NCBI GenBank assembly: GCA_003427395.1
Contig: BFEA01000251.1
Coordinates: 611,139-637,174, forward strand
Direction of reading: 5' to 3'
DNA from: Chara braunii
Lineage: Eukaryota; Streptophyta; Charophyceae; Charales; Characeae
DNA length: 26,036 bases
The position numbers and the translations under genes are program-made. Below are positions 1 to 8,073 of this stretch, piece after piece (the first letter of the stretch is position 1; each line of letters begins with the position of its first letter). The notes beneath the pieces were generated by a model that worked only from the letters and a program-made list of their open reading frames with translations, had not been told where the DNA came from and searched no databases.

Positions 1-124
1 TTTTTTTTTTTTTTTTTTTTTTGGGTCCGCGTTCCGCCGAACGGCCGAACACGTCGAGAGGGGGTGCCGAACGTTCGGGCGTTCGGGTTCGGGCGTTCGG
101 CCAGTCCCGAACGCCGGCAACCTT
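1..124. repeat. Poly-T tract and CCGAAC/GTTCGG-rich low-complexity sequence
   Basis: A 22-base poly-T opens the window. It is followed by about 100 bases in which CCGAAC and its complement GTTCGG recur, giving a GC-rich, locally palindromic block. No coding frame is supported here. It may be the edge of a dispersed repeat cut by the window. Confidence 0.6.
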
Positions 125-162
125 GATTATATATATAATATTATATATATATATATATATAT
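125..162. repeat. AT dinucleotide microsatellite
   Basis: An almost pure (TA)n run lies here. A second, shorter (TA)n run is at about 225-241. Confidence 0.85.
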
Positions 163-241
163 CGTCACAAACAGAACTGCCCGGTAAACCGTAGGCAGAG
201 AGAGAGAAGAGGACAACAAACAAGGTATATATATATATATT

Positions 242-734
242 TGATATGAGAAGAAATCGTCAGCAATCTTGGATATCCTTCGATACTCACTTATCTTCTT
301 TTCCTTTCATTCTATCTTAGTTGCTGCTTTTTGATTGACTGGTTGCTGCCTGGGTATGGGATACCTGGGTGGGAAAAGTCTTGCTGTCGTTGACATTTCT
401 GCACTAGCAAGGTAGCATGGATGGGTAGCATGCATGTGTTGGGGAAAAATTGGACCTGGTGTACCACTGTAATAGTGGAGTACATGGCGGAAGCGCTATG
501 AGATCTATACATGAACACACTTTGAGGGTACCCCCCTCCTGAAACTGTTGGCAGGTCGACTCCCCCAACTACACCTCGGAGCCTGTTCAAACCTACGGTT
601 AATGATGTAATAACTCCGTCGGTTTTCTATATGCTTACATGTTTGCAAATTGAAATGACAACTCACGAAATAAGGTGCGGTTTTGCTCGTTGTGATGGTT
701 GCTTTCTTCGTCGAATGGTATTGCATGTCTGTAA
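242..734. other. Unassigned sequence without a supported gene
   Basis: Short frames occur on both strands, but none has a convincing start, length or composition. A locally duplicated word (CCTGGGTATGGGATACCTGGG) lies near 350-371. This could be untranslated or intronic sequence of the ORF that follows. Confidence 0.4.
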
Positions 735-834
735 TGTTCTTTTTCCCTTCTTTTTTCTTCCCCCTTTTCCCTGACTATTCCCCTTTCCCTATCCCCCCAT
801 TTTTTTCTGGTTAAAACGAGGCTGCGCGTGGTAG
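735..834 (+). other. Possible intron 3' end (branch point, pyrimidine tract, AG)
   Basis: A long C/T-rich tract (about 735-812) contains a CTGAC branch-point-like word near 771. It ends in a TAG at 832-834, exactly where the next reading frame opens. This is the expected layout of a splice acceptor. No matching donor or upstream exon could be assigned, so it is an inference. Confidence 0.3.
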
Positions 835-1353
835 GAACTCGAGCATGACAGTGAACTCGTTGGTGGGTGGTGGGCAGAAACCATCGATAGAAACCCATTT
901 CTCGTCGACTTGGAACCATATTCCAAACCCACCCAGTCTCTTATCAACGTCATCCACCCGCCAGTCACTACCATGGTCAGGGACAAGGTTACGTCTGGTC
1001 AATTCCCGAGTATCACCGAAACTCTCCTTTTCAACGATTGGGCGGACCTAGCCTGGACCTATGAGCATGAGAGGCACCAGATGGATTCGATCCTAGCGGG
1101 GCACATAACCAAGGCTGAGGAGAAAAGGATTAACTTCACCAAAGAAAGGGATGGGATATTGGATAGAACAATAGGACTTGAGGAGTCCCTTAAGAGGATC
1201 TTGGAGATAGGTAGGGAGCTGGACACGGATGACTTGAGGGTGGACGAGGATGGATATGACCCCATACTCATGAGAATCTTGGGGGAGGAAGAAGAGCAGG
1301 CTCCGGATGCTACGAGACAATCAATCCCCTCCTCCGCCTCCATCTGGGAGTAG
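835..1353 (+). CDS. Uncharacterised charged, probably helical protein (possible exon)
   Basis: The frame is open for 172 codons from just after an AG at 833-834 to a TAG stop at 1351-1353. There is no ATG at its head; the first in-frame ATG is inside, at 973. The product is rich in Glu, Lys and Asp. A long amphipathic stretch (about codons 85-135, with ITKAEEKR and ESLKRILEIGRELD) could form a coiled coil, followed by a Glu run (EEEE) and a Ser/Pro-rich tail. I recognise no domain. Just before the stop a second frame (from about 1307) continues with a proline run and a charged segment, so the stop may follow a frameshift in a decaying gene. Alternatives are an exon of a host gene or a captured fragment inside a transposon. 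Confidence 0.4.
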   Translation, partial: ELEHDSELVGGWWAETIDRNPFLVDLEPYSKPTQSLINVIHPPVTTMVRDKVTSGQFPSITETLLFNDWADLAWTYEHERHQMDSILAGHITKAEEKRINFTKERDGILDRTIGLEESLKRILEIGRELDTDDLRVDEDGYDPILMRILGEEEEQAPDATRQSIPSSASIWE

Positions 1354-2354
1354 GAGCGACGCAGACCAGGGGGACAAAAAAAACGGTTTTATACCCATAG
1401 CTTCGGCCCAGGGTAGAATTGAAAGCAAGGTAGCAGCAAGACAGGGTGTGGGCACAGGGAGGCTTTAATTATCTAGCCCCGATTACGATCAAGGGCTGGA
1501 AATTTCTTGCCGACCTTTCAAAAAGTGAAGTTCAGGAATGTAGAAGGAAGCACTCGCGGGGATCCTGGATTTTGCCAGCAAAACGCCACACTTCGGTGGC
1601 AAGCTGCCCCTCCCAACGATGAGCATCCTGGACCCTACTAAATGTGTCTATGCCAACCCGGTGGTCATGCCGAAGATGATCACCTCCTCCTTGAGTCTGG
1701 ACATGAGAAACCTCCAGAAAGTTTGGAATATTGGCCGCCTGTATCTCAAATGCAGATGTGGGTACAGAAACAGCCGCACCTGCAACGCGGACCAATCTGG
1801 TTTGACCATGCTATGTGATACATCATGGCCAAGCCTGAAATCGTCAAACCTGAGGGAGGCTCCAATCGTGTCAGAATTGCGTTATTTCTCCACCACCTGC
1901 TGGACTTTTGGAAGGACCTGGCGAAGGCATCTATTACCTTCATCTGGATGAGATAAATGATGCTAACCATTCTTCGACATTTGGAACGCAACCCTGAATT
2001 GATGACGGCTGATGCTCTTGCCGGAAGCACGTTCAAATCCCATCCCTGCCCCAGGATCCTTGCTAATCTTATCCTTCCCACCCGTATCACACCGGGCCAG
2101 CCTGCCCCAGGATTGCCGAATCCGGGGAAGAAGAAGAACAGGTCCCCGACGGGCGGAAGGAACAAAAGACTTTGTGCAAATCCCCCCAGGCAGCAGATCC
2201 TGCTAAACTCATTCAGGGTTGCTGCAAACCCGCCTGGCAGCTCATCTTCGTGAACGAGCAGCAACCAGTAGTCAACGATTGTAATCGGCAATCCAACAGA
2301 TGACGATTCTGGAGCAGGCAACTCAAATAGGAAGCGGCAAGCGACGAAGTAGAA
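1354..2354 (+). pseudogene. Decayed coding-like region of unknown family
   Basis: No single frame stays open, but protein-like segments hand over between frames. From about 1307 to 1465 one frame is open (words GFIPIASAQGRIESK) up to a TAA at 1466. An A-run at 1519-1523 marks a shift to another frame (KVKFRNVEG). That frame continues through a TAA at 1639 and a TGA at 1816 (words QPGGHAEDDHLLLESGHEK, then MAKPEIVKPEGGSNRVRIAL). Further on there are segments with HLDEINDANHSSTFG near 1945-1980, KLIQGCCKPAWQLIFVNEQQ near 2200-2260, and a basic tail ending at TAG 2352-2354. This pattern fits a gene broken by several indels and nonsense changes. However, competing frames are also open here, including a 191-codon minus-strand frame (1746-2321), so chance openness cannot be excluded. 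No family is recognised. Confidence 0.28.
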
Positions 2355-2402
2355 TCCTAACCATTATAGTTAGGCAACCATGTGTCTCGACTTTGCTGGC
2401 TT

Positions 2403-2570
2403 TCCTTCGTCTTCGTCTTCGTCTTTCTTTCTTTCTTCTTCTTCTTCTTCTTCTTCTTCTTCTTCTTCTTCTTCTTCTTCTTCTTCGTCTCTATCTCCTC
2501 CTCCCTCCTCTTCTTCCTCTTCCTCCTTATTCTTTCTCGTCTTCCTCTACCCCCTTCCCCCTCCACTCCA
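2403..2570. repeat. (TTC)n microsatellite in a pyrimidine-rich tract
   Basis: A nearly pure TTC run lies at about 2432-2487, flanked by imperfect TTC/TCC sequence. Frames reading through it encode only Ser, Phe, Leu or Lys runs and are not genes. Because the tract ends in TTTCCAG at 2577-2583, just before the next ORF, it could also serve as a splice-acceptor pyrimidine tract. Confidence 0.85.
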
Positions 2571-2608
2571 AATAGATTTCCAGTGCATGGAATGCTGCCA
2601 ACGTGGAG

Positions 2609-2935
2609 ATGGAAGGATACGAACAGCTTCATCTGGCCTCAGAGATGGAACTCGAAAATCTCTGTGAGGTACTCACATTAAGCAGATTAAGGAGCAACCA
2701 CAGGATGGTGATTAGTGGGAGCAAGAGGCGCTCGCGGCAGCACAAAACCGCAATGTTGGATAACATGGACCATCGCATCCAACAGAGGGGCAAGCTCTTG
2801 GAGGATATCACAACTTTGAAGAAGGAAAACCGGCGACTTCGAAGGATTCTTAATACCACTCTCCTCCTCATACTCGCCCTTTGCTATGTCATCACTCTCG
2901 ATATGGTAGTTTGGCATCGCGCTAGTAATCGGTAA
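2609..2935 (+). CDS. Small coiled-coil protein with C-terminal membrane helix
   Basis: From the ATG at 2609 to the TAA at 2933-2935 the frame encodes 108 residues. The frame itself opens after a TAG at 2573, and an AG at 2582-2583 could be a splice acceptor. The N-terminal part is acidic and helical. The middle is basic (SGSKRRSRQHK). A Leu/Lys/Arg heptad-like stretch (about residues 55-80, LLEDITTLKKENRRLRR) suggests a short coiled coil. It is followed by about 20 hydrophobic residues (LLLILALCYVITLDMVVW) and a short polar tail ending in SNR. This is the architecture of a tail-anchored, SNARE-like or viral-type small membrane protein, but I see no family signature. Coherent composition and motif order favour real coding. 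It may be a terminal exon or a remnant. Confidence 0.42.
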   Translation: MEGYEQLHLASEMELENLCEVLTLSRLRSNHRMVISGSKRRSRQHKTAMLDNMDHRIQQRGKLLEDITTLKKENRRLRRILNTTLLLILALCYVITLDMVVWHRASNR

Positions 2936-3002
2936 CTTACAACATGTGCATGCATGATGCAGGTTTAGCTTTCTTTCAGCTCAGTGGAGGAAACAAGCAT
3001 GT

Positions 3003-3283
3003 AGATTCCTAAGATTGTCACCGTCGAAATCGACCCGAAAATTTTCCTCCCATGACCTCCGGGAGGCCCGCATGCGGTCAGGATTGTGGAACCAGATCTC
3101 TGGGAGGCACAAAGGAGTAGACTACAACCGATTGTCTCCATTGATAATGACACACTAGCAGAAATCATGACTGCAACACCACCCCTCACGACTCTGTGTA
3201 GCGTCATACTTGGAGTTGAATACCGGGGTCTTCGTATAGGGGAGATACGTTGCCTGGTACTAGATCGGAGGACCACGTCATAA
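3003..3283 (+). pseudogene. ORF remnant of unknown family
   Basis: In the same frame as the preceding coiled-coil ORF, protein-like sequence resumes after stops at 2966-2968 and 3000-3002. It is interrupted by one TGA at 3053-3055 and ends at TAA 3281-3283. Visible words are PKIVTVEIDPKIF before the stop, and VRIVEPDLWEAQRSRLQPI and VEYRGLRIGEIRCLVLDRR after it. A pyrimidine-rich TTTCTTTCAG (2970-2979) just upstream is acceptor-like. Function is unknown. It may be a further broken part of the same locus. Confidence 0.25.
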
Positions 3284-3599
3284 GTTGTGATACTAGACTG
3301 AGAGGGAGGATGGGGGAAGACGCCTTTCCTGGGAGGATGGAGGGAATACTATGTGGCCTGCCATCCGAACTGCTTCAGCAATAAGTTACTAATAATCGAA
3401 AAACTAAAAAGAAAAACAAATAAAATCAGAGTGCAGAAGAGATCTAACGAGAGTTGCCAAATAGAATGGGAAAACAAAAAGGAAAAGTTTAGAAGAAAAA
3501 GCATAAGTAAAAAGGAAAACAGAAAATCTCACTACTTTACACGTCACTGCACGTCACGCAGTGCAGGAGATCCATTCGATCATTTCTGCAGAGTACTAA
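3284..3599. other. Unassigned spacer
   Basis: G-rich then A-rich sequence. A Lys-rich frame is open on the plus strand but is compositionally driven. A short inverted repeat (CACTGC...GCAGTG) lies near 3546-3564. No gene is supported. Confidence 0.4.
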
Positions 3600-4052
3600 A
3601 AGCAGTACAACACGGTAGCGACAGCAAAAACAGCTACTGCGAAGACCCCCACCCAGAACATCTCGAATGTCGATCATGAAACTTTGTGCTTCCTACTGGA
3701 AGCCCCAAAAATCAAAGGAGAAACAGTCACAATCAAAGTCAAAAACACTAAAAACGACATGGAAGAAGAGGTGACTGTTTGGTCGTATCCAAAAGAAAAG
3801 ATCGCCAACAACAACGCTACGTATGAGAAACATGCCCTCATTTTCACCTTTTCCAACGCGGGGGCACGACTCTCCCCCATCGAGAAAAGGAAATGGGTGG
3901 TTAAATCAATCCAAGAGCACGAGAACATCAAAACCAACATTGACAAGTTCTCCTTGCTCGGGCTAATCAGAACAATGATAACCGTGGTTTTCAAAGACGC
4001 AAACCAAGCAACACACCTGTCGAGAAAATGTGAAACTTTGAACTGCATGTAA
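3600..4052 (+). CDS. Uncharacterised ORF truncated at a retroelement boundary
   Basis: The frame is open for 150 codons after a TAA at 3597, with no ATG before internal Met codons. It could start by splicing at the AG near 3604-3605. The product has a Thr/Ala-rich head, then a charged middle (KIKGETVTIKVKN, EEEVTVWSYPKEKI). The C-terminal half resembles a folded domain, with words LSPIEKRKWVVKSIQEHENI and LLGLIRTMITVVFKDANQA. Alternating hydrophobic strands next to helices suggest a small alpha/beta RNA-binding-type fold such as those in LINE or gag-like ORF1 proteins, but this is a guess. The TAA stop (4050-4052) lies inside the 10-bp LTR terminus at 4045-4054, so the present C-terminus may have been created when retroelement sequence joined it. 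Confidence 0.4.
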   Translation, partial: KQYNTVATAKTATAKTPTQNISNVDHETLCFLLEAPKIKGETVTIKVKNTKNDMEEEVTVWSYPKEKIANNNATYEKHALIFTFSNAGARLSPIEKRKWVVKSIQEHENIKTNIDKFSLLGLIRTMITVVFKDANQATHLSRKCETLNCM

Positions 4053-4054
4053 CA
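4045..4054 (+). repeat. Vestigial 5' LTR terminus of element A
   Basis: GCATGTAACA is identical to the last ten bases of the 3' LTR at 9009-9018 and is followed two bases later by a primer-binding site. Sequence farther upstream does not resemble the 3' LTR, so the rest of the 5' LTR appears deleted or replaced. Confidence 0.6.
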
Positions 4055-4056
4055 TT

Positions 4057-4074
4057 TGGTATCGGAACTCCGCA
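4057..4074 (+). other. Primer-binding site of element A
   Basis: TGGTATCGGAACTCCGCA starts two bases after the LTR terminus. TGGTATC is the typical start of a plant site complementary to initiator-Met tRNA (usually TGGTATCAGAG). The first ten bases match the site in element C. Confidence 0.65.
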
Positions 4075-4816
4075 CGTGAATCTGGACAACCTGATCTGAC
4101 ACGTGTGCGGGGACTAGGTAGCTGATTAGTCTTTATTGATTGATTAGAGCACACTACTTAGCCCCCCAAATCACGATTTCGACCTTACTGCCGAAAATCG
4201 ATTTTTTTTTTTTTTTTCTTGGATTTTGTTTTCTCGCTATTCTGTTGTAGCGCAACATATGAAATTTCCATTTTCGTTTTCCTTCTAAAATTTCGAAATT
4301 TCATTGTTGAAAATCCGAAATATCCTTCTTTTCGAAAATTTCGATTTCCTGTTGCATTTCCCGTTACTTATAAAATTTGGAATATCTTCTTTTTCGAAAT
4401 TCGTTTTTCGGAAAACGGTACGGGAAATCCCTCCTGCAGGTATTATTTTCCAAACTGCGAATACTCTCATCTAAGTAAATCCGAATACTTATCATTTCTT
4501 TTCGGAATTTTTTTTTGCAGTTCTAGGATTTTGTCAGTCAGTTCTATAATCCTTTGCAGTCTGAAGTCCAATTTTTTTTTCTCTCATTGATCATTTCGCA
4601 CTTCAAGGGAGGTTGGGAGACCTACTGAATTTGCAAAACTCGGGAATTTTATTATTTCGAAATTTTTTTTGCAAAGTTCAAACTTTTCTTTTTGATTAGT
4701 GGCTCGTTATCTGGGCGATTCTCCCCACCCACCCTCCCCACCTATGTTGTTGCCCCCTCTGACCTTACCTTCTCTATCCATCTCCGGGTACCCCATGCGG
4801 CAACATTGGTAAGTTG
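4075..4816 (+). other. Element A leader with an AT-rich TTTCGAAATTT-rich block
   Basis: Non-coding region between the primer site and gag. From about 4200 to 4690 it is AT-rich, with poly-T runs and repeated TTTCGAAATTT-like words (near 4291, 4297, 4658). These resemble the AT satellite around element C and may be an insertion into the leader. No ORF is credible. Confidence 0.5.
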
Positions 4817-4926
4817 CCACGTCAACAGGCCACGTCAGCAGACTATGTCAGCAGGCCACGTCAGCAGGCCACGTCAACCGACAACAGTGCCACGTCAGCA
4901 GCAGGGAATACCACGTCAGCAGGCCC
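4817..4926. repeat. CCACGTCA minisatellite upstream of gag
   Basis: Six exact CCACGTCA words start at 4817, 4830, 4856, 4869, 4890 and 4911, and a variant CTATGTCA starts at 4843. The spacing is 13 bp four times and then 21 bp twice. ACGTCA/TGACGT is the core of plant bZIP (CRE/as-1-like) sites. The array ends about 20 bases before the gag ATG. Confidence 0.85.
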
Positions 4927-4938
4927 CCGGCCTGGTCT

Positions 4939-6464
4939 ATGCTGTTGCGTTCACAAACAGCCGTCATGCACCAGAGGTCCGGAGAAGCAGACGAGGCCTA
5001 TCACGCCCGGATGCTGGCTTGGAGTACCGAAACAAAGAGACGGGCGGATGACGCAGCAACAGCAGCGAAAAAGAAGGCAAAGGACGCCGAGCAAGCACAT
5101 CTGCTGGAACTTGAACAACAGCGCCAGCACGACGAGGCAGCAGCAAAGGCTGCTGATGAAGAACGAGTTCAACGGCGGGAGAAAATATTTAGCGGAGAGC
5201 AAACATTGCTCACAATGGCAGCGGAATGGCGGACCGGGGCCGAGAATGGCAAGCTGGAGGATAGTGAAAACAAGATTGCTCTCCTCCTCTCCCATCTCAC
5301 AGACCTCCTGGCTACATGCATTACACAGCAGGAGGACATCCACAGCCTCAACGACTTACTGGCTCAAGTCCACGGCCGCCTCCGGGAGCTGGAGCGGTGA
5401 CCTGTCGCCGCCCCCGATGCAAGCTCTTCCAACACCTCCGATCGCCTCAAAGCATTGGAGATGGACGTCGGCTCCCTCAAGGACGACGTGCAGTTACAGC
5501 AGACCGCAACGCAACAGTTGGAACAACGGATCTGTACTGCCGCCAACAACTCGAGTTCAGAACCGCGCGAGACAACTCCAAAGTTTGACGGGCAGGAGAT
5601 CTTCTGCGACTCGACGAAGACAAATCCGATATCATGGTTGCGCAAGTTCGAGCTCACTCTACAGCTACACTACGTCAAGGAACACAAGCACCACACGTAC
5701 TTATACTCCCGGTTGGGGGGCGCGTGCCAGGCATGGTTGGACAATCTCTTGTCCAAGTACGGAGTAGTAGCTGGCGACTTGCACACCAAGATCAACTGGG
5801 ATGATCTGAAGGCGGTGTGGCACAAGCGGTTCCAAGTCGAGCCGCCGGAGATCAAGGCTATGGACAAGCTCATGGTCTTCGAACAAGGCACGCTGCCGAG
5901 TACCGACTGGATTGCCGAGTACCAACGCTTGACATCAGTCCCAGACATTCAAATGGGCTTCAAAGCCATCCGCCACTATTTCATCTCAAGGTCGTGTCCG
6001 ACATTAAGCAATGCCCTGACTCACGTCGAGGACACCTTGACGACAACGGCGGAACTCTTTGACAAGGCCGCGCAGATCATCATTACGAACAAGGAGGCTA
6101 AGAACCTGCGTTCATCTGCGTCAGGCCCGAGCAGAGACCAGCATCGGCCAAGAGTGGCCGTGGTCCCAGCGGCAACGCCGTTTGACCAAACTAGCGAGGC
6201 CGTGTCTGCCAATGAAGGGGACAGACTCGCAGCCGCCCGGGAAGGTGGCCGCCCTGGCAAAGATCGAGGACGCGGCAAGACGAAGACACACAATGCATCT
6301 AGCCCCGGGCCCGCGCAACAGCTCCAGCCCCATGGTCTCAGTACGGCATCTCTGAGCAAGCATTCAAGGCGCGCACGAGATTCCACTATTGCCTATGGTG
6401 CAACAGCGATCTCCATGAGACACTGGCCTGCCCATTGAAAGGCAAGGGCAAACAGGGAAACTGA
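4939..6464 (+). pseudogene. gag: gag of element A (coiled coil, capsid-like domain, zinc knuckle)
   Basis: Gag forms the particle that packages element RNA in the cytoplasm. The ATG at 4939 opens an Ala/Glu/Gln-rich coiled-coil region (residues about 15-80) and continues to a TGA at 5398-5400. The same frame then continues without loss (coiled-coil word LKALEMDVG) to 6438, so this is a single nonsense change, probably at an Arg codon. The retrotransposon-gag core follows at about 5590-6070 (KFDGQEIF, SWLRKFELTLQLHY, LGGACQAWLDNL, FQVEPPEIKAMDKL). Near 6325-6330 a one-base shift moves the signal to another frame. That frame holds a canonical CX2CX4HX4C zinc knuckle (CLWCNSDLHETLAC, codons 6390-6431) and ends at TGA 6462-6464. 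The final codons overlap a GGGAAAC slippery heptamer. The family strongly resembles gag proteins I associate with Chara. Confidence 0.85.
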
Positions 6465-6496
6465 GCGCCGCCGAGAGTGACTCGACGACACTCTCG
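6455..6496 (+). promoter_or_regulatory. Putative programmed -1 ribosomal frameshift signal at the gag-pol junction
   Basis: GGGAAAC (6455-6461) is in the X XXY YYZ phase relative to the zinc-knuckle frame (CAG GGA AAC TGA). It abuts the gag stop at 6462-6464. A -1 slip there gives GGG AAA CTG AGC, which continues directly into the protease-pol frame. Downstream, CGAGAGTG (6472-6479) and CACTCTCG (6489-6496) form a perfect 8-bp hairpin with a 9-base loop. G6470-C6498 and C6469-G6499 could extend it past one mismatch, leaving a 7-base spacer. This matches the classic viral and retroelement layout. Confidence 0.7.
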
Positions 6497-7686
6497 ACGC
6501 CTTCGAAACCGGTCGCTTTGCGGGTGACAGTCCTTCGTTCCAAGGCACATGCGGAAGTCGATAGTCCTCTTCTATATTCTTTTGAGGACTACGCTGCCCG
6601 GCTCGTTCCTACGTTGGGTACTCAAGCTCAAGGACAAGACGTGTGTGCAGCATCTTCTCCGTCCGGCAGCGGCGGCTTATCGTCTTCAAGTGGTTCTTCA
6701 CGGGATTCGGCGCGCGAGTTCAACATAGAGGTATTGGACCCGCTCACGTCCGAGGACTTCGCATGGCTTCCTCTCCCGACCACGGGCCGCCTGCCGGGAC
6801 CGCAATGCGCAGCACTATGCGCTCATCTCCACACATACTTATCCTTCTATGCACCACCAACTCCGCCGCCGGATGACGAAGTCGCGGTGGGGGACATCCT
6901 TGCGTATGTTACCAAGGTGGCCCGCGAGTTTCGCACGCAGCGGTACGATGACAACAACGCACCGCTCCTTTATGTCCGCATCCAAGTTGGGCAAGTGTCT
7001 TGCAGCGCTTTGCTGGATAGCAGAGCGACTCGCAATTTCATGAGCCAAGCGTTTATGCAAAGGGCTGGCCTTGGCGCACAAGTTCGGAGGAAGGCAAACT
7101 TGACGACGATCAAGTTGGCAGGCAAAAGGACGCAACAACTTATCAACCNTTACTTCGAGGCCGCACCGGGGTATTTCGCACCTCATGCATGCGAACCGGT
7201 GACGTTCGACATTTTGGACACGGACATCGATATCATTNCGGGAATGCCTTGGNTTGCAAGTGCGGATCACACGGTCAACTTCCACCGGCGGACTCTTAGC
7301 GTTCGCGACGCCTTCGGCGCCGAAGTACCGTGTACTATTCCTCTACCGCACCCTTCGATTCGGTGCCAAGTGGTGACGGCCACGTCAATTCTTCCCCCAC
7401 GGCCTTGTCTTCGGACCCCCGTGTGGTACGGTTGCTTAACGAGTTCACCGACATCTTCCGGTGTGGTGCTGGATCGGCTGATCTCTCACGAGATCATTCT
7501 TGAGGCCGGTGCCGCGCCGCCGAAAGGCTGCATTTACCGCAGCTACGACAACAGACCGACCAAATACTTGGTACACTTTGTGTACTGATGCAAGGCAAGG
7601 CGGTATCTTCGGCTCCACGTCGCACCCGCAACCAGGTTCCACCTTCAGATCGTCAGCTTCGCCCTCGACCCGGCTTGACTTCATAA
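6455..7686 (+). pseudogene. pol: Truncated pol of element A: protease plus pol tail
   Basis: After the -1 slip the frame runs open from about 6455 to a TGA at 7586-7588. A linker rich in Ser and Pro precedes a retropepsin-like aspartic protease. Its active-site word reads LLDSRATRNFMS (Asp codon 7016-7018), with Arg (codon 7022-7024) where Gly is expected, so the DSG triad is broken. A protease C-terminal word IDII.GMPW follows near 7225-7255. From about 7405 to 7455 the protein signal moves to a neighbouring frame (SSDPRVVRLLNEFTDIF) and then returns (ISHEIILEAG, PPKGCIYR), which points to compensating indels. Where the RT should begin, after PPKGCIYR (about 7540), the sequence jumps to the pol C-terminus. 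A chromodomain-type word KYLVHF and a basic tail (RRTRNQVPPSDRQLRPRPG) end at TAA 7684-7686. Three single N bases lie at 7149, 7238 and 7253. Confidence 0.8.
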
Positions 7687-7697
7687 GCAGGGGGGGG
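7686..7697 (+). other. Polypurine tract of element A
   Basis: AGCAGGGGGGGG lies immediately before the LTR TG and would prime plus-strand DNA synthesis. Confidence 0.8.
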
Positions 7698-7745
7698 TGT
7701 TACATGCCGCGCCCGCAACAGGCTGCACGGGCCATTGTCAGGCCC

Positions 7746-7839
7746 GTGTCGTTTTCAGCCTGAAAGCCTGAAAACGAGGGCCTACAGGCCCTGTGTCGTT
7801 TTCAGCCTAAAAGCCTGAAAACAAGGGCCTACAGGCCCT
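7746..7839 (+). repeat. 47-bp direct repeat in the element A U3 region
   Basis: Two units (7746-7792 and 7793-7839) start GTGTCGTTTTCAGCCT and differ at only a few bases. A third begins at 7840 and decays. Each contains the palindrome AGGGCCTACAGGCCCT. The position upstream of the TATA box suits enhancer-like repeats. Confidence 0.85.
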
Positions 7840-8073
7840 GTGTCGTTCCAGGCTAAATCAGGGCCTTTCCAACCCTGAGTATTTTCAGCCTGAAACTGAG
7901 GGCCATTTTCAGGCCCTCATCAGTTCGACCTGCCCTGAAACTCAGGCTCCAGACCAGGGTTTTAGCTCAGGCCATTTTTGGCCTATTTTCAAGACAACCT
8001 TTGTTTGAGTTTCAACCCCAGGGTCTGGCACGTTTTGGCATTGGCAAGAGCAGCCTCCTGGACGGGCCAGCAC

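Noticed and set aside
1746-2321. 191-codon minus-strand ORF
   Set aside because: No ATG-proximal features or recognisable domain, a run of Phe codons from an AAGAAGAAGAAG stretch, and opposing plus-strand frames look at least as protein-like.
2300-2681. Several ORFs across the TTC tract on both strands
   Set aside because: They translate the microsatellite into Ser, Phe, Leu or Lys runs and are composition artefacts.
3353-3679. 108-codon Lys-rich plus-strand ORF
   Set aside because: The openness follows A-rich composition, it starts at GTG, and no motif was seen.
4817-4926. CRISPR-like short regular repeats
   Set aside because: Units are 13-21 bp with no unique spacers of constant length, in a eukaryotic retroelement; it is a minisatellite.
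4692-5767. Alternative-frame ORFs through the CCACGTCA array and gag start
   Set aside because: They are out of frame with the recognisable gag coiled coil; their length comes from the repeat and from shadowing gag.
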